NCBI GenBank assembly: GCA_028692975.1
Contig: JAQUWF010000022.1
Span: 1-38,645 of the forward strand
DNA length: 38,645 bases
Source of the DNA: Lachnospiraceae bacterium
Lineage (GTDB): Bacteria; Bacillota; Clostridia; Lachnospirales; Lachnospiraceae
Direction of reading: 5' to 3'
Shown: one piece after another, positions 30,909 through 38,368 of the stretch
Layout: each line of letters opens with the position of its first letter
Numbering within the stretch: the first letter of the stretch is position 1
Notes under the pieces: generated by a model
Databases searched by the model: none
The model's input: the letters and a program-made list of their open reading frames with translations, nothing else
Told to the model about the DNA's origin: nothing
Made by a program: the position numbers and the translations under genes

Positions 30909-31178
30909 TCAGACGCAAAATCCTTTTTCTTCTTCGACTTTGTCGGGACTCCTCTCTTTTTCACGCTTGGTCCATATTTTATCAATAGCCTTTTGCGTAC
31001 CCCACAAAATCTGATATGATGGCTCATCACCTTCTATTTCTTTTCGAAGCTTCTCAAAATCACTTATCATGCAATTCCATGCTGTATCATTAATTATTTC
31101 GACTTGCACATATTTTCGAAACAGTTTCCAACACTGTGTGTATGTGTTATAGTATAGTTTAAGTTGCTCTTCTGGCAT
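30909..31178 (-). CDS. Small helical phage protein
   Basis: An 89-residue protein (MPEEQLKLYYNTYTQCWKLF then YQILWGTQKAIDKIWTKRE). Proteins with this opening are common next to phage replication genes in clostridia; their role is unknown. The ATG at 31178 follows AAGGAG, while the longer frame from 31208 does not have such a site. The 90 bp between its stop and the helicase start (30819-30908) hold nothing convincing. Confidence 0.6.
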   Translation of the reverse strand: MPEEQLKLYYNTYTQCWKLFRKYVQVEIINDTAWNCMISDFEKLRKEIEGDEPSYQILWGTQKAIDKIWTKREKERSPDKVEEEKGFCV

Positions 31179-31221
31179 ATAACGCTCCTTCTGTAACCGA
31201 ATAACCATTTTAAAAATGAAT

Positions 31222-31392
31222 GGTTACCATTTTGGATACCAATTTTTCCAGTATTTATGCGGCTTTCCGTGGTTGGTAACCGGGTAACCGCTTTTTTTCA
31301 ATTTCTTAATGGAATAAAAAAAAATATAAAACATACATATTTTTTTATTTTCTATATAGGAAAACCTGTGGTTACCCGGTTACCTGGTTACC
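31222..31392. repeat. Iteron-like GGTTACC clusters flanking an AT-rich tract (candidate replication origin)
   Basis: GGTAACC occurs at 31275-31281 and 31283-31289. The reverse orientation GGTTACC occurs at 31370-31376, 31378-31384 and 31386-31392, all with an 8-bp period. A single GGTTACC lies at 31222-31228. Between the clusters is a roughly 80-bp tract of almost pure A/T. It sits next to the DUF927 helicase gene, and the last repeats lie just past its stop codon. This arrangement is typical of iteron origins, though an operator array is also possible. Confidence 0.6.
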
Positions 31393-31394
31393 TT

Positions 31395-33266
31395 TTATAA
31401 AAATGGAAGATCCATCTGACCATCATCCGTGTCTTCAACTTTAATAAATCCATCTGCATCCACCTCGATTCCATCATCAAGCTTCAAAAAAATACATCTC
31501 GTAACATTTCCATTAATCTTCTTTGGCTTATTCATCCTGCCTGTTCCGGTCTGCAGCAATCCCTTCCGATCCGCCCATGAAAGAAAGGACTTTTTAGAAA
31601 ATCCACCCTTCTTACACATGTTATCAAAAACGTTAACATAGATAATTGCATACCCTTTCTCAATGCATCCCCATGTTTCCACGGTTTCAACCATTGGGTT
31701 AAATTTAACAGAATTGATTGAAACTTCGCCAAGAATAAATTGATAGCACCGTTCATTATCCGATATCTCATTTCGATCAATAAGAACTTCCTTTGCCTCA
31801 TTCAGGCTTATGTACTGACCATCGCAAAACAATTTATCTGTTATAATCCTGTCTGCTGTAAGTACGACAGACAGTGATATGCTTTGTTTCTGCATCTTAT
31901 CATCGTCAAATATCTGCTGTTGGATTTCACGATTGATAGATCTGACTTCATCGGCTCCCATATCTTTTAAAATCTGGATGAACATTGGCCCAGCAAATCC
32001 ATAGTTACGCTTAATAATATCTGCAGACTCCTGCGGATTAGGAAATATGTGATCTCCAGCTTCTACTTCCAGTATACGGTTAATAGCTCCTCCTTGATTG
32101 ACATAGCTGTTCAAAGGGTGTTCTCCGTTCGTTATAATAACATTCTTCCAACGATTCTCACGATTTATGCCCAGTTCCTTGTTGGAACGGCTTTTTCCCT
32201 TTCCGGAACAAAGATCGTACACTATTCCCTCAAAGTTATCACGGATACGGCTGGAGGTCTTACTTGTGTCATCTAATATCAGTGGTAAATGATTCAGCAT
32301 ATCCGCCTTGGCTTCAAGAGCAACATCCGTAGTTTTAAAGTCACCCATATACTGGCTTTCATCCGGATTTGCCCAGACAGATGCCGCAACCATCAGTGAC
32401 ACTGTTTTACCACCCTCTGTCTCGCCCCACAGATCTACAAAGAATGGAAGCGTTCCAAGCAACTGTACAAGAACGCTGGCAAATGAAGCTGCCAACAGGA
32501 ACTTGATTTCAAACCTCCCAGTGCGTCTCAGAGCCTTTATATGGTCAATCCATAGATTCCTGCTGCCTGTTTCACAAATGCTCTCAAAGGCGTTCTTAAA
32601 ACGTGTGTCACCATCAAATATCACCTGTTTGTCATATGGTATAAAATCGTTTTTTATCCAGCCGAGCTTAGAACTCGAATACTGTACGTTTATGCTTGAC
32701 TCATTAAGGTTCTCAACATCCGACAGGTACTTTACAAGCAGCCTTGCGTTCTCAGATGTCACAGCTATTCCACGCCCCGATAAAGATACGATCTTATTGG
32801 CAGAAGTGACCATTGTTTTTGGAACTATAATCTCTGTCCAGACCCGGTTCCGCTTGTAAGCTATCTTGATCTGTTCTTCACCAGTCTCAAGGTTTCTTAA
32901 ACGCTCAATTGGAAGAATCGGATGGTAGCATGCTATGGCTTCCACATTTCCACTGTTTTGCGCATAAATTCCGTCCTCACGTGCTATCCACGATCCGCAG
33001 TACATCCGATCATACGGACCTTCAAAATTTGTCCAGTTATCAAGAGGCACATTACGCTTGTCGTTTTCTCGTCTTGCCATCTCTCGCTCTGCTTTTCTAT
33101 AGACTTTTACCAATTCAGTAAATTTAGTCTTGACGCCAAGTTCTGAGGCTTTATCCTCGAGCCGCAGCAGCATTCGTGCTTTTACAATCTCGTCTTCCTG
33201 CTTAAAAAGCTCTGCAAATACCTCTTCGGACAACACCGTATTTTTATCGAGCTTCTCCAGCTCCAT
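31395..33266 (-). CDS. DUF927-family replication helicase
   Basis: A 623-residue protein. Residues 80-230 are the DUF927 N-terminal module. The AAA+ core has Walker A GETEGGKT (281-288) and Walker B LPLILDDTS (about 325), then FEGIVYDLCSGKGKSRSN and IITNGEHPLN. DUF927 proteins of phages and plasmids act as replicative helicases, usually with a separate or fused primase. Here a CHC2 primase gene lies immediately upstream in the operon. The ATG has GAGGTGATG just before it. A candidate iteron origin adjoins its 3' end. Confidence 0.88.
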   Translation of the reverse strand: MELEKLDKNTVLSEEVFAELFKQEDEIVKARMLLRLEDKASELGVKTKFTELVKVYRKAEREMARRENDKRNVPLDNWTNFEGPYDRMYCGSWIAREDGIYAQNSGNVEAIACYHPILPIERLRNLETGEEQIKIAYKRNRVWTEIIVPKTMVTSANKIVSLSGRGIAVTSENARLLVKYLSDVENLNESSINVQYSSSKLGWIKNDFIPYDKQVIFDGDTRFKNAFESICETGSRNLWIDHIKALRRTGRFEIKFLLAASFASVLVQLLGTLPFFVDLWGETEGGKTVSLMVAASVWANPDESQYMGDFKTTDVALEAKADMLNHLPLILDDTSKTSSRIRDNFEGIVYDLCSGKGKSRSNKELGINRENRWKNVIITNGEHPLNSYVNQGGAINRILEVEAGDHIFPNPQESADIIKRNYGFAGPMFIQILKDMGADEVRSINREIQQQIFDDDKMQKQSISLSVVLTADRIITDKLFCDGQYISLNEAKEVLIDRNEISDNERCYQFILGEVSINSVKFNPMVETVETWGCIEKGYAIIYVNVFDNMCKKGGFSKKSFLSWADRKGLLQTGTGRMNKPKKINGNVTRCIFLKLDDGIEVDADGFIKVEDTDDGQMDLPFL

Positions 33267-33272
33267 CTATCA

Positions 33273-33752
33273 TCACCTCAGTCCATTCGTTTCTTCAAAT
33301 ATAGCAATTTGCTTCACCAATTCGTTCTGGCACTCACACCATTCGCTTGAATATGGCGTAAGCTTTCTGATCCACCTGCGGTAGATACTGATCATAGAAC
33401 AGTTCAATCTTCTATTTTTTTCGGAAAGCATCTTCTGTTTCTCCTGCATATCTCTTTTTTTCTGAGCATGATACAGTTTAAAAGTAGATTCCTTAGTTTG
33501 TTCATAGGATCCTCCAAGTCTCGCAAACGCTTCCTTAAATGTAAGATTGTCCATGTTCTGAATAAAGTCAAATATATCTCCGTTTGCACCGCATCCGAAA
33601 CAGTGATAGTCCCTTTTATATACTTTCATGGACGGTTCCCTGTCTCCAGAATGAAACGGACAACGCACCATGCCTGCCCTGTTGGGGCGCATATCATACA
33701 TGGCAACTATATCATTCATGGAATACCGTTCTTTGATCTCTTCTTTATTCAT
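33273..33752 (-). CDS. CHC2 zinc-finger primase-like protein
   Basis: A 159-residue protein. The CHC2 zinc finger is complete: Cys31-Pro-Phe-His34 and Cys51-Phe-Gly-Cys54, with DIFDFIQNMDNLTFKEAFAR following, as in the DnaG N-terminus. No TOPRIM catalytic domain is present, so it may only recognise the template or work with another subunit. The ATG at 33752 (GTGGAG upstream) is preferred over a GTG at 33764. It overlaps the nuclease gene by 8 bases and precedes the DUF927 helicase. Confidence 0.85.
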   Translation of the reverse strand: MNKEEIKERYSMNDIVAMYDMRPNRAGMVRCPFHSGDREPSMKVYKRDYHCFGCGANGDIFDFIQNMDNLTFKEAFARLGGSYEQTKESTFKLYHAQKKRDMQEKQKMLSEKNRRLNCSMISIYRRWIRKLTPYSSEWCECQNELVKQIAIFEETNGLR

Positions 33753-34248
33753 AAGCAGCTCCACTTAACAGGCTGATAATCCTGCTTCCTGTCTCATCCT
33801 TATCACAGAACAGAAATCTGCATCCATACTTGCGCTCCATGGTACAAAGTATCTTGTACAGGACATCGCCCTCCATTGCATTTGTTTCAACATTCTTCCA
33901 CTTCCCGTGCTCATCCTTTATTCGCTTCCACCTTCTTGGATTATCCCACCAGATGACATCCTCCAATTTTTTGATGTTCTTCCCGTGTTCAATTAGAAAT
34001 ATCATCTTTATCTCGCTATTTTTTGCAAGAATAAGCTCTCTTCTAAATCTGGCATGGTCCTGGCACACATTGCTACATAGCTCTGAAAGATTCTGCTTCC
34101 TGTCAATAATGAGCCTTGGATTGTCATAATTCATATAATCACCAACCATTAACTTACTTACTGGATGTGTGATTCCTGCCTTGTCAAAATCTGCAACTAT
34201 CTTTTTAATAGCCCTGGCCTTTTCCCTACTGTCTATCTGAATTATCAT
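33745..34248 (-). CDS. ERCC4-type DNA structure-specific nuclease
   Basis: A 167-residue protein with an XPF/ERCC4 nuclease domain. It begins MIIQIDSREKARAIKK, with VGDYMN (36-40) and IIDRKQNLSEL (47-57) giving the metal-binding GDxnERKxxxD-type motif. FLIEHG follows. It would cleave branched DNA during recombination or replication. The ATG at 34248 has GGAG 9 nt upstream; a TTG at 34257 is an alternative. It lies between SSB and the primase, linking recombination to replication. Confidence 0.82.
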   Translation of the reverse strand: MIIQIDSREKARAIKKIVADFDKAGITHPVSKLMVGDYMNYDNPRLIIDRKQNLSELCSNVCQDHARFRRELILAKNSEIKMIFLIEHGKNIKKLEDVIWWDNPRRWKRIKDEHGKWKNVETNAMEGDVLYKILCTMERKYGCRFLFCDKDETGSRIISLLSGAAYE

Positions 34249-34260
34249 AATATTCAACTC

Positions 34261-34680
34261 CTACTTGAACGGAAGTTCTTCATCTATGCTGTCCGAAACA
34301 TTCATAAATCCGTCTCCCGGATCAGAGGGAAGAAATCCACCTTTACTATTTGATTGCTGACCAGAGGACTTACTTTCCCCAAATTCAACACTTTCGCACA
34401 CAACATCGGTTGTATACACTTTCATCTCCTCGTTATTGGTATAACTCCCCGTCTGAATTCTTCCTGTGAGATCAATCTTCATGCCTTTGAAAAAATACTT
34501 CTCGACAAATTCTGCTGTTTTTCCAAATGCTACACAACTGATAAAATCAGCTGTTGGACCGTTGTCCGTCTTAAATCTACGATTTACAGCGATCGAAAAA
34601 CGTGCAATGGTAGACCCACCATCGGTATACCTCACATCTGGATCCCTTGTTAATCTTCCTGCAAGTGCAACGTTATTCAT
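34261..34680 (-). CDS. ssb: Single-stranded DNA-binding protein
   Basis: A 139-residue OB-fold SSB: MNNVALAGRLTRDPDVRYTD then ARFSIAVNRRF, FISCVAFGKTAEFVEKYF and the acidic tip DSIDEELPFK. It coats single strands during replication and recombination, and its tip docks partner proteins. The ATG at 34680 follows AAGGAGG and overlaps the ERF stop codon by 8 bases, so the two are coupled; a longer frame from 34713 is not used. Confidence 0.95.
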   Translation of the reverse strand: MNNVALAGRLTRDPDVRYTDGGSTIARFSIAVNRRFKTDNGPTADFISCVAFGKTAEFVEKYFFKGMKIDLTGRIQTGSYTNNEEMKVYTTDVVCESVEFGESKSSGQQSNSKGGFLPSDPGDGFMNVSDSIDEELPFK

Positions 34681-35425
34681 TACTTTCCTCCTTCCTTGAT
34701 GGCGTATTTTCAAATTTTTTCATCACCTTATTAAACTGGGCGATCGAAAATTCACTTATGCTTGAAGCTTTAAAAAGATTAAGAATTACATCTTCCTTCA
34801 CGCCGGTACGATTTAATTCCTTTTGTATCGTCTGGATCATTATGTCAGTTACTTTTTCTTTATTCGGATCCGGCGCCTGTTGCTCTTCGAAATCTGTATT
34901 CTCCGACGGTTTCCCATCTGGCTCCTTCCTGTGTTCTGGTTTTTTATTTACATTTTTCTTCTGATCGGGCTTATTCATTAATGGATCAAGCTCCGGTCGT
35001 TTCGAATCCGGATCGACCATCTCTTCTGTAGGAATGCAAAACACTTGAAAGCATGCATACTTATAGGCTATAGCCATAGCTTTATTAGTGCCCTTATCCC
35101 CCGTATCCAACCCCTCACCGATCAATGTAGTTTCAATGCTTGAACCGTCCTCAGCGTAAAATGTAAATTTAATCCTACAGATAACCAATGTCATCTTTCC
35201 ACCATTGCGAGTCTCTCCGGCATTACTTCTTGTCTGCTCTAATATCTCTGGAACGATGAACACTTTGTTCTTTGCGAGTGCTGGATGAAGCACATTATAT
35301 ACATCATCCACACTTCTGAATTTGAACCCCTGCTGCTTATTTACCTTATCTTTCGCCACGCAACCGATCTCTGACATTACATTTGTAATTGCCTCATATA
35401 TCTTTGGCACTCCTGCTTGTTCCAT
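34673..35425 (-). CDS. erf: ERF-family single-strand annealing recombinase
   Basis: A 250-residue protein. The N-terminal 150 residues fit the ERF superfamily: IYEAITNVMSEIGCVAKDK, FKFRSVDDVYNVLHPALAK and GEGLDTGDKGTNKAMAIAYK with YACFQVFCIPTEE. A disordered charged linker (about 160-200) leads to a short C-terminal domain. It anneals homologous strands, allowing phage DNA to circularise and recombine. It lies directly upstream of SSB, its usual partner. Confidence 0.92.
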   Translation of the reverse strand: MEQAGVPKIYEAITNVMSEIGCVAKDKVNKQQGFKFRSVDDVYNVLHPALAKNKVFIVPEILEQTRSNAGETRNGGKMTLVICRIKFTFYAEDGSSIETTLIGEGLDTGDKGTNKAMAIAYKYACFQVFCIPTEEMVDPDSKRPELDPLMNKPDQKKNVNKKPEHRKEPDGKPSENTDFEEQQAPDPNKEKVTDIMIQTIQKELNRTGVKEDVILNLFKASSISEFSIAQFNKVMKKFENTPSRKEESNE

Positions 35426-35625
35426 TAAGCTTCGTCCTCCTTGTCAAATACAATGTTGTCTACTGATTGCATAATTATCGTAGATGCGAGCTGCATCAGA
35501 GATAATGATGACTCATTATACAGATCTATCAGGATATTATAAGCCTCTTCCTTAATTTTAACGACCTGATTTCCTGTCGCCTTAGTTCTCTTCTTTGCCG
35601 GAATATGTATCTTCCCATCTCCCAT
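35425..35625 (-). CDS. Small ribbon-helix-helix-like protein
   Basis: A 66-residue protein: a basic N-terminal arm (IHIPAKKRTKATG), a strand-like VVKIKEEAYNILIDLYNESS and a second helix (LMQLASTIIMQS). This fits an RHH DNA-binding fold or a CopG-like anchor. Its stop overlaps the ERF start (TAATG). It may regulate the recombination cassette. Its family is not certain. Confidence 0.6.
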   Translation of the reverse strand: MGDGKIHIPAKKRTKATGNQVVKIKEEAYNILIDLYNESSLSLMQLASTIIMQSVDNIVFDKEDEA

Positions 35626-35627
35626 GA

Positions 35628-36605
35628 TTAAACCTCTCTTCTTGCAAAGTAAACACCGATGCTATTAAAAGCCATCTCCACCTGCTCCAATTCTTCCTCT
35701 GTCGCAACTACCTTGTAAAACGCAGTAACAGTATCCGGTTGTGTAAAAGGAAGTTCATCCACTTCGTCCTCTGTCACAAAAGGAGTTTTAACGGATGTGA
35801 CAGCCATTGGTTCCACGGGGGCGTGTACTTCTTGCTTTGCAGCTTCTGACTGGAGTCTTGTACGCTCTTCCTCTCGAGCTCGCTCAATCTCAGCAAGCTT
35901 TTGTCTCTCCTCCGCCTTGGCACGTTCAATCTCCTGCTGCAGCCGCTGTTCTTCCTGCCTTGCCCTTCGCTCCTTTTCTGCCCGCAAGGCTTTTGCCTTA
36001 TTTGCTTCATAGTTATTGATATATGTAAGCGCTCCTGTTAGATCCCTGTTTTTCTTGTATAAATCGATAGCCTCTCCGGCAACATCTGACTGGCTTTTCT
36101 GAAGGATAGAAAGATCTGTCATTGCCTTGCTTACAATCTGTTCAATTTCCTCTCTGATTTTTTTCTGTGAAGTTCCTGCAAGGTTCCATTTCTTATCATA
36201 AATTTCCTCGAGTGGAAGGAATGATGCAGCTTCCGTTATCAGCTCCTCCCAAATCTTTTTCACATCTTCTTTTTGCTTCCGAATACGCTCTTCTTCCATA
36301 TCCTTTAACTGCATATCAATCAACTGTATCGGTTTATCGATAACGAGCAGTAATTCCTTAACTTTTTTTTCAAAATCGTTATATGGAACCATACACTGGT
36401 TCTTAACTTCCTTCCTGCGTTTTTCTACAGAATCACGAAGTTTTCTAAGACTTGCGAGTTCTCCTTTTGCAATGGTTTTGGACTCATTTGTGAAAACAGC
36501 CCCCTGGTAAACAGCCAATTTATTCTGCAGATCCGTTTTGAGCTCTTCGAAGTTGAATTTTATACTTCCCGGATCCTGACTAATAACAACCTGTAATTCA
36601 TTCAT
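35628..36605 (-). CDS. DUF1351 phage protein with coiled coil
   Basis: A 325-residue protein of the DUF1351 family, found just upstream of ERF or RecT genes in many Firmicutes phages. The first 190 residues (KIAKGELASLRKLRDSVEK-type, VKNQCMVPYNDFEKKVKELL) are helical. Residues 195-255 are a continuous Glu/Arg/Lys-rich coiled coil (RLQQEIERAKAEERQKLAE). The C-terminus (ATEEELEQVEMAFNSIGVYF) is a small conserved domain. Likely a recombination helper; the biochemical role is unknown. Confidence 0.85.
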   Translation of the reverse strand: MNELQVVISQDPGSIKFNFEELKTDLQNKLAVYQGAVFTNESKTIAKGELASLRKLRDSVEKRRKEVKNQCMVPYNDFEKKVKELLLVIDKPIQLIDMQLKDMEEERIRKQKEDVKKIWEELITEAASFLPLEEIYDKKWNLAGTSQKKIREEIEQIVSKAMTDLSILQKSQSDVAGEAIDLYKKNRDLTGALTYINNYEANKAKALRAEKERRARQEEQRLQQEIERAKAEERQKLAEIERAREEERTRLQSEAAKQEVHAPVEPMAVTSVKTPFVTEDEVDELPFTQPDTVTAFYKVVATEEELEQVEMAFNSIGVYFARREV

Positions 36606-36608
36606 GTT

Positions 36609-36977
36609 TTATTTTCCTCCATCCTTGCATAATTCCGTCAATATAGCACCTATGCTGCATCCAAGTTCAGCGGCTATTTCATCCGCATCCCATCCAGCAT
36701 CCTTCAGAGCTCTAATTTTCCCAATATTCAACTCCTTTTTAGCCTTTTTTGCAGCACTCGACTTCTCTGGTGGAATCTCTTTCTCTTCAGTAGCAAAAGG
36801 CTTTATATCCTGTTTCTCTTCGTTTGCCGGTATGCTAAACACCGCCCCTGCATTGGCAAGCTTCCTCACCTCTGGAAGCGTAAGCTCGCTCATAGGCTGC
36901 GGAACTGCTATCAATACATCGTCACGTCCTCCATAAGCCATAAGATCTATGGCTTCCTGATATGTTATCTCTTCCAT
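36609..36977 (-). CDS. Small protein with C-terminal helix-turn-helix
   Basis: A 122-residue protein. The N-terminus (TYQEAIDLMAYGGRDDVLIA) is unknown. A charged linker (about 50-80) leads to a resolvase/HTH-type unit, IGKIRALKDAGWDADEIAAE then LGCSIGAILTEL. It may be an early-region regulator. AGGAGG lies just before the ATG. Confidence 0.6.
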   Translation of the reverse strand: MEEITYQEAIDLMAYGGRDDVLIAVPQPMSELTLPEVRKLANAGAVFSIPANEEKQDIKPFATEEKEIPPEKSSAAKKAKKELNIGKIRALKDAGWDADEIAAELGCSIGAILTELCKDGGK

Positions 36978-37020
36978 AATTCCTCCTTGTGTGGTATAAT
37001 CATCTTGTGTTTTTATTAAA

Positions 37021-37290
37021 TCACCTGACTCTGGAGGTTGCTGCCTCCGGGGTCATTCTTTTTGCATACTTAACCTCTTTTCGGGACTCTTTAAGCTTTC
37101 CGATCATAAGATCAAGATCAGATTCTCGGTTTGCATTCGCAAACATGTTCCACAAAACTTTACTTTCGTGCCCACTGTACATCCAAACCCAGATGCGCTC
37201 TCCTTGAAAGTCAACGCTAATATTTTCACCGTATTCCTGGATATCCGTGACAATATCTAATATCTTATGTATACTCTTCCTACTTCTCAC
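37021..37290 (-). CDS. Hypothetical early protein
   Basis: An 89-residue protein (KSIHKILDIVTDIQEYGENI then RIWVWMYSGHESKVLWNMFA). No family is recognised. The start is set at GTG 37290, since AAGGAGG lies 8 nt upstream; the codon at 37299 overlaps that site. It starts within a few bases of the end of the small membrane protein gene upstream. Confidence 0.55.
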   Translation of the reverse strand: MRSRKSIHKILDIVTDIQEYGENISVDFQGERIWVWMYSGHESKVLWNMFANANRESDLDLMIGKLKESRKEVKYAKRMTPEAATSRVR

Positions 37291-37295
37291 CCCTA

Positions 37296-37469
37296 TCACC
37301 TCCTTCTTTGCTCATACTCATCGATCCATTCCTCCACATACTCTACGATTGTAAAGAAAAACAGAACCGTAATCAGATAACATATGAATGACCAGATCCC
37401 GCTGGCCAGAGACCAGATCGGCTGTACCGATGCTGCTGCAAACGCAGCGATCAGAAAGTTCTTAAACAT
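37296..37469 (-). CDS. Small membrane protein
   Basis: A 57-residue protein below common length cutoffs. AGGAGG lies 5 nt before the ATG. The first helix, NFLIAAFAAASVQPIW, and a stronger one, FICYLITVLFFFTIVEYV, are hydrophobic. The end is charged (EEWIDEYEQRRR). It fits tightly between the HTH gene and the next gene, whose ribosome binding site lies in its last codons. The role is unknown; a single-pass early membrane protein could affect host envelope or immunity. Confidence 0.65.
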   Translation of the reverse strand: MFKNFLIAAFAAASVQPIWSLASGIWSFICYLITVLFFFTIVEYVEEWIDEYEQRRR

Positions 37470-37478
37470 AATTTCCTC

Positions 37479-37730
37479 CTAAATAATGGCTTTTCGTGCG
37501 GTATCATCTTCTTCAATCTTAAGTACCTTGTAGACACTTCGAAGCTCCCAGATACGAAACGTCCCCGGTGTACGAAGCCGGCTGTAGTAAGTGCTCGGTT
37601 GGATCCCGGCACGTTTCGCCACCTCTTTTCCGTTCATGTTCGCTGCCCTGGTGCGCCCTATGATTCGCTCAATGATGAGCATGTCCTGTTCCTTTGTTTT
37701 ATCTACTTTTACGAGATTACATTTTGGCAT
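37479..37730 (-). CDS. Helix-turn-helix regulator (XRE-like)
   Basis: An 83-residue protein with one helix-turn-helix: GKEVAKRAGIQPSTYYSRLR with flanking helices IIERIIGRTRAANM and ELRSVYKVLKI. It is likely a second Cro/excision-like regulator in the early operon. The ATG at 37730 gives a usual 8-nt spacing to GGAG; an ATG at 37736 is too close to it. Confidence 0.75.
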   Translation of the reverse strand: MPKCNLVKVDKTKEQDMLIIERIIGRTRAANMNGKEVAKRAGIQPSTYYSRLRTPGTFRIWELRSVYKVLKIEEDDTARKAII

Positions 37731-37835
37731 AATCATCTCTCCCTTTCTTCAATACTCCTTTTACTGATGTATTAGGACTGGATTACTCATTTCCTGATCC
37801 GCCCATTTCACACTTGATAATTGCTACTTCATCTC

Positions 37836-38039
37836 CTATACTGTACTTACAGGCACTGCCATGCCGAGCATTTCTTGATTTTCGGCATCATCTTCACAAG
37901 AGGACGATGCTTTTACACTAATAAATGAAGACAATTCGTTAACTTTTCTCTTCAGCATCGTTGTCGCATCTTCGATTTCTTTGATTTTTTTCAGCACTTC
38001 ATCTTCACAAAATTCAACTCTCATATACATCTCTGCCAT
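37836..38039 (-). CDS. Small coiled-coil early protein
   Basis: A 67-residue protein. A helix, VLKKIKEIEDATTMLKRKVN, is followed by SSFISVKASSS and an acidic stretch. AGGAGG lies 8 nt before the ATG. The form resembles small phage proteins that precede DUF1351 or HTH genes, function unknown. The 105 bp between it and the HTH gene show no gene. Confidence 0.5.
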   Translation of the reverse strand: MAEMYMRVEFCEDEVLKKIKEIEDATTMLKRKVNELSSFISVKASSSCEDDAENQEMLGMAVPVSTV

Positions 38040-38061
38040 CTACTCCACCTCCTTGATTGCC

Positions 38062-38288
38062 TTAGTGCTTATCTCGAATGGTTAAATGCGCAATAGATTT
38101 TATTGTTGCTTCAGCAACATCTTTTGCGCTTACATTTAAAGCAAAACCGGACTGCTTGCTACTACTGATGGCTTGGAGTTCTTTTTCTAACTTAATCGCT
38201 TTTTTCAATTTTCTAATAAGTTTGTCACCTCTGAATCGTCGATAAAAATCTTTACTTTTACCTCTTTCAGCTCTGTCGCATCTGCCAT
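38062..38288 (-). pseudogene. Small early protein split by a one-base indel
   Basis: The ATG at 38288 has AAAGGAGG upstream and encodes MADATELKEVKVKIFIDDSE and VTNLLEN before a TGA at 38207-38205. The next frame continues without a start as KLKKAIKLEKELQAISSSKQ and onward to a TAA at 38064-38062. Adding one A to the four at 38209-38212 yields one 75-residue protein whose halves join naturally (VTNLLE-KLKKAIKLEKE). It resembles its neighbour downstream in size and in the ISVKASS/LNVSAKD end, suggesting a paralogous pair. It is decayed or the result of a sequencing error. Confidence 0.65.
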
Positions 38289-38368
38289 CTGCTCCACCTC
38301 CTTTTCTCTTTTACTTCTACTTAATTAGTGATATAATTCACCTATCAAATGATGAAAGGAACACAACA

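Noticed and set aside
30797-31030. A 77-codon Lys/Arg-rich frame on the minus strand overlapping the small helical protein gene and the helicase start
   Set aside because: It overlaps a better supported gene by over 120 bp in another frame, its AGAAGG site is too close to the start, and its composition is that of an A-rich shadow frame.
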